From Elusimicrobiota bacterium (lineage in GTDB: Bacteria; Elusimicrobiota; Elusimicrobia; UBA1565): a stretch of DNA of 64,000 nt. Below the pieces are notes generated by a model, which was given only the letters and a program-made list of their open reading frames with translations, ran no database searches and was not told the DNA's origin. Positions 1 to 8,542 of the stretch are shown in pieces. The position numbers and the translations under genes were made by a program. The DNA lies in NCBI GenBank assembly GCA_041660925.1, contig JBAZVI010000006.1, positions 214,496 to 278,495 of the forward strand, written 5' to 3'. Position 1 is the stretch's first letter. The number at the start of each line of letters is the position of its first letter.

Positions 1-194
1 TTGGCCGCGCGCATGGCCGGATAGGCGACGGCGCCGAAGCCGAGCACGGCCAGGACCCCGCCCGTCGACGGAGCGACGGCCTCGAGCAGGACGAGGCTGA
101 TCCCCGTGACGAGGAGCAGCGCCCCCCCCGCCAGCGGCAGCGGCCAGTTCTTCAGCGACGGAGCGGCCTCGAAGAGCTTGATCTCGTTGGCCAT
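1..194 (-). CDS. Partial membrane protein, cut by window edge
   Basis: An open frame starts at ATG 194 and runs off the left edge after 64 codons without a stop. The visible N-terminus begins MANEIKLFEAAPSLKNWP and then has two hydrophobic stretches separated by a short loop, so it is probably an integral membrane protein with at least two helices. There is no Shine-Dalgarno sequence; a perfect 15-bp hairpin (195-228) abuts the start codon. It lies downstream of gcvH on the same strand. I do not recognise the family; the C-terminus is outside the window. Confidence 0.6.
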   Translation of the reverse strand, partial: MANEIKLFEAAPSLKNWPLPLAGGALLLVTGISLVLLEAVAPSTGGVLAVLGFGAVAYPAMRAA

Positions 195-228
195 CAGGCG
201 AAAATCTCCCGATGGAGATTTTCGCCTG
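195..228. terminator. Perfect 15-bp hairpin between gcvH and the next gene
   Basis: Arms 195-209 and 214-228 are perfectly complementary around a 4-nt loop (CGAT). It lies downstream of gcvH and directly against the ATG of the following gene. It may be a terminator without a long U-tract, or a leader hairpin. A second, imperfect GGGAATCCC-type hairpin lies at about 282-307. Confidence 0.55.
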
Positions 229-308
229 CGGGAATACTCGTCATCCTTCCTCGCATGTTCCGGGAACGATTTTTATTACCCCAGCGGGAATCCCGCAGGG
301 ATTCTCGA

Positions 309-698
309 CTAATGAGCGGCGGTCTTCAGGAACTCCTGATAGGCCTTGTGGTCCATCATGGATTCGAGTTCCTTCGGGTCCGCCGGCTTGATCGCCGCGA
401 ACCAGCCCTTCTCGTGCGGGGACTGGTTGACGAGCGCCGGGTTGCCCGCGAGGTCGGCGTTGACGGCGACGACCTCTCCGGAGACGGGCGCGTAGAAGTC
501 GAAGGCGGCCTTCACCGACTCGACGGCGGCGAGGACCTCGCCCTTCTTGACCGTGCGGCCGACCTTCGGGAGGTCGACGAAGACCACGTCCGTGATCTCC
601 TTCTGCGCGTGGTCCGAGAGGCCGACGCGGACCTGGTCGCCCTCACGGGCGGCCCACTCGTGGGACGGCATGTAGCGGCAGGATTCGGGGTTGGCCAT
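309..698 (-). CDS. gcvH: Glycine cleavage system H protein
   Basis: This 129-aa lipoyl-carrier protein shuttles the aminomethyl group between the P and T proteins of the glycine cleavage complex in the cytoplasm. The family signature is clear: MPSHEWA near the N-terminus and the lipoylation site AAVESVKAAFDF, whose lysine carries lipoate. Length is normal for GcvH. The ATG at 698 is supported by AGGAGAG about 5 nt upstream. It follows gcvT on the same strand with an 8-nt gap, so the two form an operon. gcvP is not visible in this window. Confidence 0.95.
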   Translation of the reverse strand: MANPESCRYMPSHEWAAREGDQVRVGLSDHAQKEITDVVFVDLPKVGRTVKKGEVLAAVESVKAAFDFYAPVSGEVVAVNADLAGNPALVNQSPHEKGWFAAIKPADPKELESMMDHKAYQEFLKTAAH

Positions 699-706
699 GT
701 TCTCTC

Positions 707-1810
707 CTATTTCGGGCGCTTGTAGAACGGCACCGCGGCGATCTCGGCCGCGAAGCGGCGGCCGTGCAGCTCGATCTGGACCTTCGTCCCGGCCGCGAGG
801 TCGGGACGGTTCATGTAGCCGACGCCGATGCCGGCCTGGAGCGTCGGGGAGAAGGTCGCGCTCGTGAGCGTCCCGAGCTTCTCCTCTCCGAGCAGGACGG
901 GGGCGCCGGGGCGGGGCACGCCGCGCTCGGTGAGCTTCACTCCGAGCAGCTTGCGCTTGAGCCCCTCGCGCTGCTGCTTCTCGAGCGCGGGCTTGCCGAT
1001 GAAGTCGCCCTTCGCGAGCTTCACCACCCAGCCGTAGTTCGCCTCGAAGGAGGTATGCTCGTCGTCGACGTCGCTGCCGTAGAGCAGGTAGCCGGCCTCG
1101 AGCCGGAGCGTGTCGCGGCAGCCGAGCCCGCAGGGAAGCAGGCCGTAGGAGGCGCCGTTGACCATGAGCGTCTCCCAGACGCGCGAGGCGATCTCGTTGG
1201 GCACGATGGCCTCGAAGCCGTCCTCGCCGGTGTAGCCGGTGCGGGTGATGAGGCACTTCTGGCCGTAGAGGTCGAGCTCGTGGGCGCCGAAGCGCTTGAG
1301 CTTCGCCGCCGCGGGCGAGACCGACGCCATGATGCGCTCCGCCATCGGCCCCTGCAGCGCCATCATGCCGTAGTAGTCGCTGCGGTTCTCGAGCTGGACC
1401 GACATCCCGGCGGCCTGCGCGCTCAGCCAGGCGAAGTCCTTGTCGGCGGTCGCCGCGTTGACGACCATGAACCAGCGCTCGTCGCCGAGCTTGGAGAAGA
1501 TGACGTCGTCGACGAGCCCGCCGCGGGGGTTGAGCAGATGGGAGTACATCGCGTCGCCGATCTTGAGCCGCCCGGCGTCGTTGGCGCTCACCTTCTGCAG
1601 GAAGGCGAGGGACTGGGGGCCCTCGATGGTGACCTGGCCCATGTGGGAGACGTCGAACATGCCGGCGGCCTTGCGCACGGCATGGTGCTCCTGCAGGATG
1701 CTCGAGAACTGCACGGCGAGCTCCCAGCCGTGGAAGTCCACCATGCGGCCGCCGGCCGCCCGCTGGATCGCGTTGAGCGAGGTGCGTCGAAGCGTGGTTG
1801 TAGTGCTCAT
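707..1810 (-). CDS. gcvT: Aminomethyltransferase (glycine cleavage T protein)
   Basis: This 367-aa tetrahydrofolate-dependent enzyme releases ammonia from the H-protein-bound aminomethyl group and forms methylene-THF. The N-terminus has the family pattern (TSLNAIQRAAGGRMVDFHGW), followed by MFDVSHMGQ and RTGYTGEDGFE, both typical of GcvT. An in-frame TTG exists further upstream at 1849, but the ATG at 1810 gives the usual family length and N-terminus, so I chose it. It is the first gene of the gcvT-gcvH unit. The 170-nt upstream region shows no recognisable glycine riboswitch. Confidence 0.95.
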   Translation of the reverse strand: MSTTTTLRRTSLNAIQRAAGGRMVDFHGWELAVQFSSILQEHHAVRKAAGMFDVSHMGQVTIEGPQSLAFLQKVSANDAGRLKIGDAMYSHLLNPRGGLVDDVIFSKLGDERWFMVVNAATADKDFAWLSAQAAGMSVQLENRSDYYGMMALQGPMAERIMASVSPAAAKLKRFGAHELDLYGQKCLITRTGYTGEDGFEAIVPNEIASRVWETLMVNGASYGLLPCGLGCRDTLRLEAGYLLYGSDVDDEHTSFEANYGWVVKLAKGDFIGKPALEKQQREGLKRKLLGVKLTERGVPRPGAPVLLGEEKLGTLTSATFSPTLQAGIGVGYMNRPDLAAGTKVQIELHGRRFAAEIAAVPFYKRPK

Positions 1811-1984
1811 ATGCGCATACTCATAACATAATTGGCGCGCGCGTGACAAAGGGGCGCGCGGGCGCCCGCGGGGACGCGTAGGACTTTGGGCCTATCCGGC
1901 ATGGGCCCTTCGCTTCAAGATGAACCTAGGCCCACGGACCCTTAGAACCGCGCGCCGGACCGTTAAACTATCGCAGGAGGGGAC

Positions 1985-2989
1985 ATGACGGCAGCCGACA
2001 TCCGCCGCATCGCGCGCGCCGCTCTCGGAGCGCTTTTCTGCGCTCTCCTCGCGCTCCCCCTCCCCGCCCAGACGCTCGAGGAGGTCGCCGCCCGCGACCC
2101 CCTCTCCTCGGCGACCCTCTTCGACCCCTCGGCCGTCCCCGAGCCCGAGGCCCCCGCCGCGGTCGTCCTCCCCTCCGGAGACGTCCAGGTCAGCTTCGGA
2201 GGCCTGCGCGTCTTCTTCATCAACGTCGGACAGGGCGACGCGACCTACTTCGAGCTCCCGGACGGGAGCAACGCCCTCATCGACGGCGGCCCCACGATCT
2301 CGGCCCTGCGCCGCTTCCTGACGGAGCGCGGCGTCCAGCGGCTCTCGCACGTGGTGCTCACCCACCCCCATTCCGACCACTACAACGGGCTCAAGTACGC
2401 GTTCGATTCCCTGCAGGTCGACCACTTCTACGACACCCGCATGGACAACAGCAGCGCCAGCGGCGACGAGACCGTGCGCGCCAAGGCCGCGGCCGAGCTC
2501 GGCTGCACGACCGCGTACCCGGCGCCCGGCGACGCCCTCTCCTGGTCGGCGGGCGTGCAGGTCCGCGTGCTCAGCTCCTGCCCGAGCCCCGTCCGCAGCG
2601 GCGGAGACGGCTCCTCGGTCAACAACTGCTCCATCGTCCTCAAGATCGCCTACGGAGGGAACTCCCTGCTGTTGACGGGCGACGCGGAGACGGAGGTGGA
2701 GGCCCGCCTCGTCTCCCAGTACGGGACCGCCCTGCACGCCCAGGTCCTCAAGGTGGGACATCACGGCAGCGCGCGCTCCTCGACGAAGGAGTTCCTCGCC
2801 TTCGTGCGCCCCCAGCGCGCCTACATCTCGGTCGGGAAGAACAGCTACGGACATCCCACGACGGACGCGCTGACCCGCCTCGCGGCCGTCGGCGCCCAGG
2901 TGCTGCGCACCGACCAGAACGGCACCCTGGTCTGGGACCCGTCTACGGGGTCCAATTTCCTCAGTGCGGCGTTCCCTTCTAAAAATTAA
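1985..2989 (+). CDS. Exported ComEC-like metallo-beta-lactamase-fold hydrolase
   Basis: A 334-aa protein with a signal peptide (hydrophobic to about residue 29, ending LPLPAQ) and a metallo-beta-lactamase fold of the ComEC/Rec2 C-terminal type. The metal motif THPHSDHYNG is at about 120-129, the second metal region LLLTGDAE at about 220, and KVGHHGS further on. In ComEC this domain is linked to handling of DNA during uptake; here it stands alone without the membrane channel, so it may be an extracytoplasmic nuclease or phosphodiesterase. AGGAGGGG precedes the ATG. The substrate cannot be told from sequence. Confidence 0.85.
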   Translation: MTAADIRRIARAALGALFCALLALPLPAQTLEEVAARDPLSSATLFDPSAVPEPEAPAAVVLPSGDVQVSFGGLRVFFINVGQGDATYFELPDGSNALIDGGPTISALRRFLTERGVQRLSHVVLTHPHSDHYNGLKYAFDSLQVDHFYDTRMDNSSASGDETVRAKAAAELGCTTAYPAPGDALSWSAGVQVRVLSSCPSPVRSGGDGSSVNNCSIVLKIAYGGNSLLLTGDAETEVEARLVSQYGTALHAQVLKVGHHGSARSSTKEFLAFVRPQRAYISVGKNSYGHPTTDALTRLAAVGAQVLRTDQNGTLVWDPSTGSNFLSAAFPSKN

Positions 2990-3243
2990 TCAGGGTGCAG
3001 CCCCTTCCCCACTGTCCTCCCCGGCGGGGAGGGCAGGGTGGGGGCGAACCATTGTTCCCCCTCCCCCTCGAGGGAGGGTTTGGGAGATTAGGACCAATAA
3101 AATGGAAGGCCCGCTCGCGCGGGCCTTCTGCTTTACTTCGCCCCCACCCTGCCCTGGTCCTGGGCAATCGCGGGGACTTCGCGATTAAGATTCGCCCCCA
3201 CCCTGCCCTCCCCGTGGGGGAGGACAGTAAGGAACACTGTTCC
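2990..3243. repeat. C-rich dispersed repeats around a convergent terminator
   Basis: This gap between convergent genes holds two or three copies of a C-rich motif (CCCCACCCTGCCCTCCCC followed by a G-rich complement and CAGTAAGGAAC). Related copies lie at about 22838-22880, 30255-30295, 32276-32325, 35305-35360 and 39555-39640, always between genes. They look like a REP-type dispersed repeat. No gene is supported here. Confidence 0.55.
3106..3127. terminator. Bidirectional intrinsic terminator
   Basis: Arms AAGGCCCGC (3106-3114) and GCGGGCCTT (3119-3127) form a perfect 9-bp stem with a 4-nt loop. It sits between the convergent metallo-beta-lactamase-like gene and top6A and could stop transcription both ways. 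Confidence 0.7.
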
Positions 3244-4332
3244 TCAGTCCAACCAGTCTTTCTCCTTTAATTTCTTCGGCAGGTATGTCTTGGTTAAATA
3301 CTGGAAGTCCTTGTTGGCGAGGGCGTCGAGCTCGTACTTGAGGCCGCTGGAGAGCATGCGCTTGATCTCGACCTGCCACTCCTTCTTCTGGAACCACTGA
3401 TAGTTGAGCAGCTCCTTGGCGCGGGAGACGTCCTTCTCGTTGAGCTTGATGCCCACGTTGCGCGGCAGGCTGTAGCGCTCGGGGTCCGCGCTCGAGAGGC
3501 CGATGAACTTGGCGTGCGGGATGGCCATGCGCTGGCTCTCGAAGGCGAGGTTGATGGACCCTTGTTTCACCACCGAGTAGATGTAGTAGCCCCAGGGGTC
3601 GTTGTCGACGAGGACGTAGACGGGCAGGCGCTTCTCCTCGTGCAGACGCCGGGCGAGGCGGCGCACGCCCCGCGGAGGCTGGCCGTTGCCGGTGAGCAGG
3701 ATGCAGTTGTACTTCTTCCAGAACTTGTCCTCGGCGAGGCGGTTCCACTGCGTGCCCTTCTCGACGAGGAGCACGAAGTCGGCGGTGCACTTGCGGATGC
3801 GCACGTACTCCTCCTCCACGATGGAGGGCACCGAGTAGCCGCCCTTGCCCAGGCGCGCGCAGTCCACCTTGTCCCCGTCGTCCTCGAGGACGAGCGGGCC
3901 GATGACCGTGCCGCCGTTCTCGGCGCGCACGTGCAGCTCCTCGCGCAGCGCCTCGAGCCCGACCTCCAGGTCCTCGATGATGGGGTCGCTCTCGTCCTGC
4001 GCGTCGAAGGTGTTCTCGTGCGAGTCGGCGATGGTGTGCTTCGCGCGATAGTAGATCTCGCGCAGGGAGGTCGTCAGCTCGCCGCGCTGGAGCTCGCTGA
4101 GCGCGTCGGCGACCAGGATCGTCTGCATGAACTTCTTGGCCATGCCGACGTTGAAGAAGGTCCTCATCTGGGTGTTCGAGCCCATCTCGATGAGCCCCTT
4201 GCGCTCGTTGAACTTGACGTTCGAGAGCGCGCGCACCGGGATGCGGATGGCGGGGTCCTTCTTGCGGGCCGCGGCGGTGATGACGAGGTCCGCCAGGCCG
4301 ATGAGCTTCTTCTCGACGCTGAGCTTGGCCAT
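3244..4332 (-). CDS. top6A: DNA topoisomerase VI subunit A
   Basis: This 362-aa subunit of the type IIB topoisomerase makes the double-strand break through a catalytic tyrosine. The 5Y-CAP region shows the Spo11/Top6A signature SLREIYYRAKH at about residues 93-103, whose second tyrosine is the expected nucleophile. The Toprim domain shows VLVDNDPWGYYIYS with the metal-binding DxD. Length matches archaeal Top6A. It follows top6B in the same direction but is separated from it by a 316-bp inverted-repeat element that ends a few nt upstream of the ATG; no Shine-Dalgarno sequence is visible. Topo VI is mainly archaeal and eukaryotic, with scattered bacterial homologues. Confidence 0.92.
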   Translation of the reverse strand: MAKLSVEKKLIGLADLVITAAARKKDPAIRIPVRALSNVKFNERKGLIEMGSNTQMRTFFNVGMAKKFMQTILVADALSELQRGELTTSLREIYYRAKHTIADSHENTFDAQDESDPIIEDLEVGLEALREELHVRAENGGTVIGPLVLEDDGDKVDCARLGKGGYSVPSIVEEEYVRIRKCTADFVLLVEKGTQWNRLAEDKFWKKYNCILLTGNGQPPRGVRRLARRLHEEKRLPVYVLVDNDPWGYYIYSVVKQGSINLAFESQRMAIPHAKFIGLSSADPERYSLPRNVGIKLNEKDVSRAKELLNYQWFQKKEWQVEIKRMLSSGLKYELDALANKDFQYLTKTYLPKKLKEKDWLD

Positions 4333-4335
4333 GGC

Positions 4336-4651
4336 TAGTGCTCCGACCGGATAATTATGGACGTTTTGACCGGGCGATTTCGGCCGTCCGGCAAGGCGCG
4401 AGAAGCGAGGATACCTTTAGGTATCTGAGCGACGAGCAACGCCGCTGGCGGCCGAAAGCGCCCGGCCCCTATCTGGGAAGTTTCGCTGCCTCCGGCAGCG
4501 AAACTATTGTGGAAGGGGAGGCCCGCCCCTGGACGGCTTCCGCGTCGCTCCTCCCTCAGATAGCTCGGCCCGCTATCCTCGGTCGTCGCTCCTTGAATCC
4601 GTCTCATGCTCGGGCCTCCAAAACGTTCATGATTATCCGGTCGGAGCACTA
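4336..4651. repeat. Long inverted-repeat element E1 between top6B and top6A
   Basis: Ends 4336-4368 and 4619-4651 are inverted repeats of 33 bp with 2 mismatches, each starting TAGTGCTCCGACCGG when read inward. The centre holds a hairpin (about 4483-4507, AGTTTCGCTGCC/GGCAGCGAAACT), and each arm holds a smaller hairpin such as GATACC-TTTA-GGTATC. The right-hand terminal TAG is the stop codon of top6B. Related elements are E2 (11816), E3 (17530) and E4 (50466). No clear target-site duplication is visible. It is MITE-like or a structured 3' element; open frames inside are products of the palindrome. Confidence 0.8.
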
Positions 4652-6862
4652 ACTCTTCCCGCCGCGCTTGGCGGGCTTCTTCGGCGCTTTCTTGCCGGCC
4701 TTCTTCGCCGGTTTCGCGGCCTTCTTCGGCGCCGCCTTCTTCGACGCCTTCGCATGCGTCTTCTTCGCCGCCTTAGACGCAGCGGCGCGCAGGTCCTTCT
4801 CCTCTCGCGCCGTCCCTGACGCGCTCGAGGGCGCGGCGTGTCCGGCGCGCGATCCGTGTTCCTTCCGCGACGGACCTTCGGCGCTATGGCCCGCCGAAGG
4901 GAGCGCGGGGATCTCGACTACCGCCGCAGCCTCCGTCGGAGCCGACGGAGGCGGCTCCGACACGGGCACGCAGCCCTCGACGCCGTCGGCGGTGACGATG
5001 ATGGAGTCCGGCAGGCCCTCGGGGCCGCCCTTCATGCCGAGCAGCTCGTCGGTCTTCTCGCCGCCGGTGAGCTTCTTGGCGATCTCGTTGAGGTCCTTCT
5101 TGAGCTTCTCGGCCGCGAGCTTGCCGCCCTTGAGGCGCTTGCAGGCCTCGGCGACCTCTTCGATGTAGAGCTCGAAGATGTTGCGCCGGCGGTGCTCGCT
5201 CTTGGCGTGCTCGCGGCGCTTGAGGAACATGCCCAGGCGCCGGCCGCACTCGCGCAGGGCGAGCGTGATCTCCTTGCGGATCTCGTCGTAGTCGGCGATG
5301 GCCTCCTTCGACTCGCTCGTGAAGGGCACCCAGACCGAGGCCATGTGGACGAAGACGACCATGGGGCCGGCCGGGGGCGCGCCGCGCGACTGCGAGACGC
5401 CGTAGTTGCGCCAGGTCGTCTCCAGCACGGACTTGAAGGTGGCGCAGGCCGACTGCTGGTAGAGCAGCGGCACCCGGTTGGCGAAGCGGATGACGCGGGC
5501 GAGCTCGTTGTCGTCGTCGCCGCGGTCCTCGCCCTCGGCGAGCGGGACCTTCTTCACGGCGGTCTGCGCCGCGAGCGCCTCCGGCGGGCGGCCATAGGCG
5601 AGCCCGGCCTCGATGACGAAGGGGTTGCCGCGATAGACGGCCGGCGGGCGGGTGACGGCGGTGTAGAACTCGCCCTTGATCTGGCGGTAGAGGCCCGCGA
5701 GCACGGCCCGCTCCCCGATGGGCGAGAGGCAGTTGGTCGGCGGCGCCATGATCTTCGTGGCCTGGATGGCCTTATAGAGCCGCTCGGCGTCGACGCCCAT
5801 GACGTCGCGGGGGCGCTTGTGCGCGTTGAGCTCGGCGAGCTTGCAGATCTCCTCGGCGACCTTCGTCGAGACGCGGCTGAAGTCGGAGCAGAGGAAGCCC
5901 GAGAGCCAGTGGCTCTTCGTGTCGTGGAGCATCTTGAGGAGCATGCCCAGCTCGATGCCGTAGGGGTGCGGCTTGATCTCGCGCGGCGGCTCGGGCAGCA
6001 CGTGGATGCTGCGGTCATAGACCTTCGTCTCCCCGTCGGGCCCGATGTAGGTGAACTTCGCGTGGGGGTTCGCGATGGAGGAGAGCTCCATGTACTCGTC
6101 GACCGAGGCGCGTCCCTTCTGGTAGCGGCCCTCGAGCTCGAGGGTCACCTGGGTGCCGCGGTGGTTCTCCCACTCGATCTCCTTCTTCTCGAGGATGCGC
6201 GGCTCGTTCTTCTTGGTGTCGATCTGCACCTCGAAGTAGTGCGCGGGCGCGTCCTTGCCGGTGCGGGAGATGATGCAGACCGGCTTGCCGGTGGTGAGCT
6301 GGCCGTACATGCCTGCCGCGGAGATGCCGATGCCCTGCTGGCCGCGGCTCATGCGCAGGCGGTGGAACTTCGAGCCGTAGAGGAGCTTCGCGAAGATGCG
6401 CGGGATCTGCTGGCGCACGATGCCCGGTCCGTAGTCGATGATGGTGACCCGGAAGCGCGTCGCCTGGGAGATCGGCGGCGGGGTCGGCCCCTCGCCGACC
6501 GCCTCGAGCTTCACGACGATCTCGGGAAGGATGCCGGCCTCCTCGCTCGCGTCGAGGGCGTTGTCGACCGCCTCCTTGACGGCGGTGAGCAGGGCCTTGC
6601 GCGGGTTGTCGAAGCCGAGGAGGTGCCGGTTCTTCGTGAAGAACTCGGAGACGGAGATCTCGCGCTGCTGCTTGCCCATCTCGTCGGCCGAGAGCCCCCG
6701 CTTGCGCGATCCGCTCGCCGTGCTCCCCTCGGGTCGTCCCTGCGGCGTTTGCGCCGCCGGAGGCGGAGCCGAAGGCCGCTGCAGAGACGACGCGGCAACG
6801 GCGATGGGATCCGCCTTGGGCTTCGCGGGAGATTTGGGCGCGGCCTTGGGTTTGGTCTTCAT
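4649..6862 (-). CDS. top6B: DNA topoisomerase VI subunit B with lysine-rich tail
   Basis: This 737-aa GHKL ATPase subunit dimerises on ATP binding and drives strand passage by topoisomerase VI. The ATPase core is clear: LLTAVKEAVDNALDAS (N box), IIDYGPGI (G1 box) and RGQQGIGISAAGMYGQ. The transducer domain follows to about residue 600. Unusually, both ends carry extensions: a Lys/Pro-rich start of about 60 residues and a C-terminal tail of about 45 residues made almost only of Lys, Ala and Pro, resembling histone H1 tails. The tail ends at a TAG that is also the end of element E1. It is promoter-proximal to top6A. Confidence 0.92.
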   Translation of the reverse strand: MKTKPKAAPKSPAKPKADPIAVAASSLQRPSAPPPAAQTPQGRPEGSTASGSRKRGLSADEMGKQQREISVSEFFTKNRHLLGFDNPRKALLTAVKEAVDNALDASEEAGILPEIVVKLEAVGEGPTPPPISQATRFRVTIIDYGPGIVRQQIPRIFAKLLYGSKFHRLRMSRGQQGIGISAAGMYGQLTTGKPVCIISRTGKDAPAHYFEVQIDTKKNEPRILEKKEIEWENHRGTQVTLELEGRYQKGRASVDEYMELSSIANPHAKFTYIGPDGETKVYDRSIHVLPEPPREIKPHPYGIELGMLLKMLHDTKSHWLSGFLCSDFSRVSTKVAEEICKLAELNAHKRPRDVMGVDAERLYKAIQATKIMAPPTNCLSPIGERAVLAGLYRQIKGEFYTAVTRPPAVYRGNPFVIEAGLAYGRPPEALAAQTAVKKVPLAEGEDRGDDDNELARVIRFANRVPLLYQQSACATFKSVLETTWRNYGVSQSRGAPPAGPMVVFVHMASVWVPFTSESKEAIADYDEIRKEITLALRECGRRLGMFLKRREHAKSEHRRRNIFELYIEEVAEACKRLKGGKLAAEKLKKDLNEIAKKLTGGEKTDELLGMKGGPEGLPDSIIVTADGVEGCVPVSEPPPSAPTEAAAVVEIPALPSAGHSAEGPSRKEHGSRAGHAAPSSASGTAREEKDLRAAASKAAKKTHAKASKKAAPKKAAKPAKKAGKKAPKKPAKRGGKS

Positions 6863-6979
6863 AAGATTTCTCTGACGAGGATTCTAAGATTTTCCTCGGA
6901 GGAACGCCAATCGCCCGCGGCGTTCCCCGACGGGGAGCGCCGGCCGGTCCTCAACAGGGCGGCGTAAGGCGGGGCGCGC

Positions 6980-8488
6980 TCAGGCGCCGTCCAGGGAGGA
7001 GCGCAGGCTCTTCTGCGCTTCCTGGAGACTCCCGGACGCGGGGACGAGCGTCCCCGTGCGGATCGACTCGGCGCCCGTGAGGAACGCGCCGAGCTTCTCG
7101 ACGATGGCGCCGAAGGCCCGGGTGCGGGCGATCTGGTTCGGGTCGGAGGACGGCTTGAAGCGCGCGACGAAGTCCTGCTTGAGCGCGTTCAACTGCGAGC
7201 GCGCGGACTGGCCCTCCTGCGCGAGAGAAGAGAGAGCGCTCTCCGCCTGGGTCTGCGCGGTCTGAGCGGCGGCGAGCGACTGCCGGGCCTCCTTCGTCGA
7301 GTTCCGGGCGCTCTCGGCCGAGCGCACCGCGGAGTCGGGGAGGTAGGACGCCTTCGCGGAGGAGGCCTGCGCGGCGACCGCCGAGCGGCACGCCTGCTGG
7401 GTGTAGGGGTCGACGCAGGCGTCGTACTGCCCGCGCAGGGTCTGGAAGGTCCCGTACGTCTGGTCGGCGGACTGGACGGACCGTCCGGTCGTCTGGAAGG
7501 ACTCCTGGACCGCGGAGAGGGCCCGACCCCCGGCCTCCGAGGCCGCGGAGGTCTTCTGGGCGCAGGTGCGGACCGACTCCGCGGTGCGGCTCCCGGAGGC
7601 CTTGAGCGCGGTCAGGGCCCCTTCGAGGGCCGCGACCTTGGTCAGCACGTCCTGCATGCCGGACTCGACCGAGACCCCGACCTTGATGCCCCCGTAGGCC
7701 TGGACGAAGGCGGCACGCTCGCTCTGCACGTTCGACTGGAGCGAGGAGAACTCCCGGCCGGCTTTCTGCGCCTCGCCCGAGGCCGACTCGGCGCGCTGGC
7801 GCGGCGAGCTGAAATCATAGCTCCCGACCTTCCCGAGCTCGCCGGAATAGCCGGACGGGTTCTCGCGCGCCTCCGGCGGCATGGAGGAACTGCCCGGCTG
7901 GAGACCGGTCTTGAAAGGAGTGGAGAGCTTCTTCGCGGTCTTCTCCCCGCGGGAAGAATCGCCGCATAGGCCCCCGGAGCCGGAGCAGGACGCCGTCCCG
8001 CCGGAGTTCTGCATCCCCGCGGCGTTCGGCTTCCCGTCGGCGCCCGGCTTCTCGGGAGGGCCGTTCTTGTCGTCCGCCTTCTTGTCGTCGCCGCCGGCGC
8101 CGCCCGCCGGCATGGAAGGCTGCTGAGAGTCGCTCTTGGTACAGGTCCCCTTGGCGTTGCGGGTCTCGCCCGACGCGCACTTGGCGCGGCAGACGCCGTT
8201 GACGCGCTCGCCGCCCGAAGCGCACTGCCCGACCGTCGTCTTCTTCGAGGAGACCGCGGGGGTCGGCGCGGACGCGGCGGCGGGAGCCTCGAGCGCGGGC
8301 GCGTGCATGGGCATGAAATTGCTGATGCCGGTCTGGTTGGTGACGGGCTGCTGGGAGCCGACCGCGTTCTGGACCGGCGGCTGGTTCTGCGGCCCCGTCT
8401 CCGTCTGCGGGGAGGGAGCGGCGCCGTAGCTCTGCGCGAGCGCGGGCGCGGCGGAGCAAAGCAGGAGGACGGCTAGGAGGGCGTTCAT
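6980..8488 (-). CDS. Secreted coiled-coil protein with a Cys-rich segment
   Basis: A 502-aa protein of unknown function. A signal peptide ends near residue 19 (APALAQS). Residues about 20-85 are Gln/Pro/Ala-rich. A short cysteine-rich segment (QCASGGERVNGVCRAKC) follows at about 88-105 and resembles small disulfide-bonded extracellular repeats. The C-terminal half (about 225-480) is Ala/Gln/Ser/Glu-rich helix with heptad-like spacing, probably a long coiled coil. It lies downstream of a 54-aa gene on the same strand. I recognise no family; a surface or periplasmic structural role is a guess. Confidence 0.75.
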   Translation of the reverse strand: MNALLAVLLLCSAAPALAQSYGAAPSPQTETGPQNQPPVQNAVGSQQPVTNQTGISNFMPMHAPALEAPAAASAPTPAVSSKKTTVGQCASGGERVNGVCRAKCASGETRNAKGTCTKSDSQQPSMPAGGAGGDDKKADDKNGPPEKPGADGKPNAAGMQNSGGTASCSGSGGLCGDSSRGEKTAKKLSTPFKTGLQPGSSSMPPEARENPSGYSGELGKVGSYDFSSPRQRAESASGEAQKAGREFSSLQSNVQSERAAFVQAYGGIKVGVSVESGMQDVLTKVAALEGALTALKASGSRTAESVRTCAQKTSAASEAGGRALSAVQESFQTTGRSVQSADQTYGTFQTLRGQYDACVDPYTQQACRSAVAAQASSAKASYLPDSAVRSAESARNSTKEARQSLAAAQTAQTQAESALSSLAQEGQSARSQLNALKQDFVARFKPSSDPNQIARTRAFGAIVEKLGAFLTGAESIRTGTLVPASGSLQEAQKSLRSSLDGA

Positions 8489-8498
8489 GGCTTGATGC

Positions 8499-8534
8499 GG
8501 CGGCGGGCGCCGGCGGAGCCGGCGCCCGGCCGCC
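8499..8534 (-). terminator. GC-rich hairpin after the 54-aa gene
   Basis: Arms 8499-8513 and 8519-8534 pair with one bulge. The hairpin lies between the small gene's stop and the start of the coiled-coil gene and probably terminates the small gene's transcript. Confidence 0.5.
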
Positions 8535-8542
8535 GAAACGAC

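Noticed and set aside
1811..1984. Glycine riboswitch upstream of gcvT
   Set aside because: The gap is about 170 nt and shared with a divergent gene; the conserved tandem-aptamer motifs are not visible.
4335..4652. Two opposite open frames inside element E1, both beginning MLRPDN and ending IIRSEH
   Set aside because: They are the same palindromic sequence read on both strands; no ribosome site and no similarity to known proteins.
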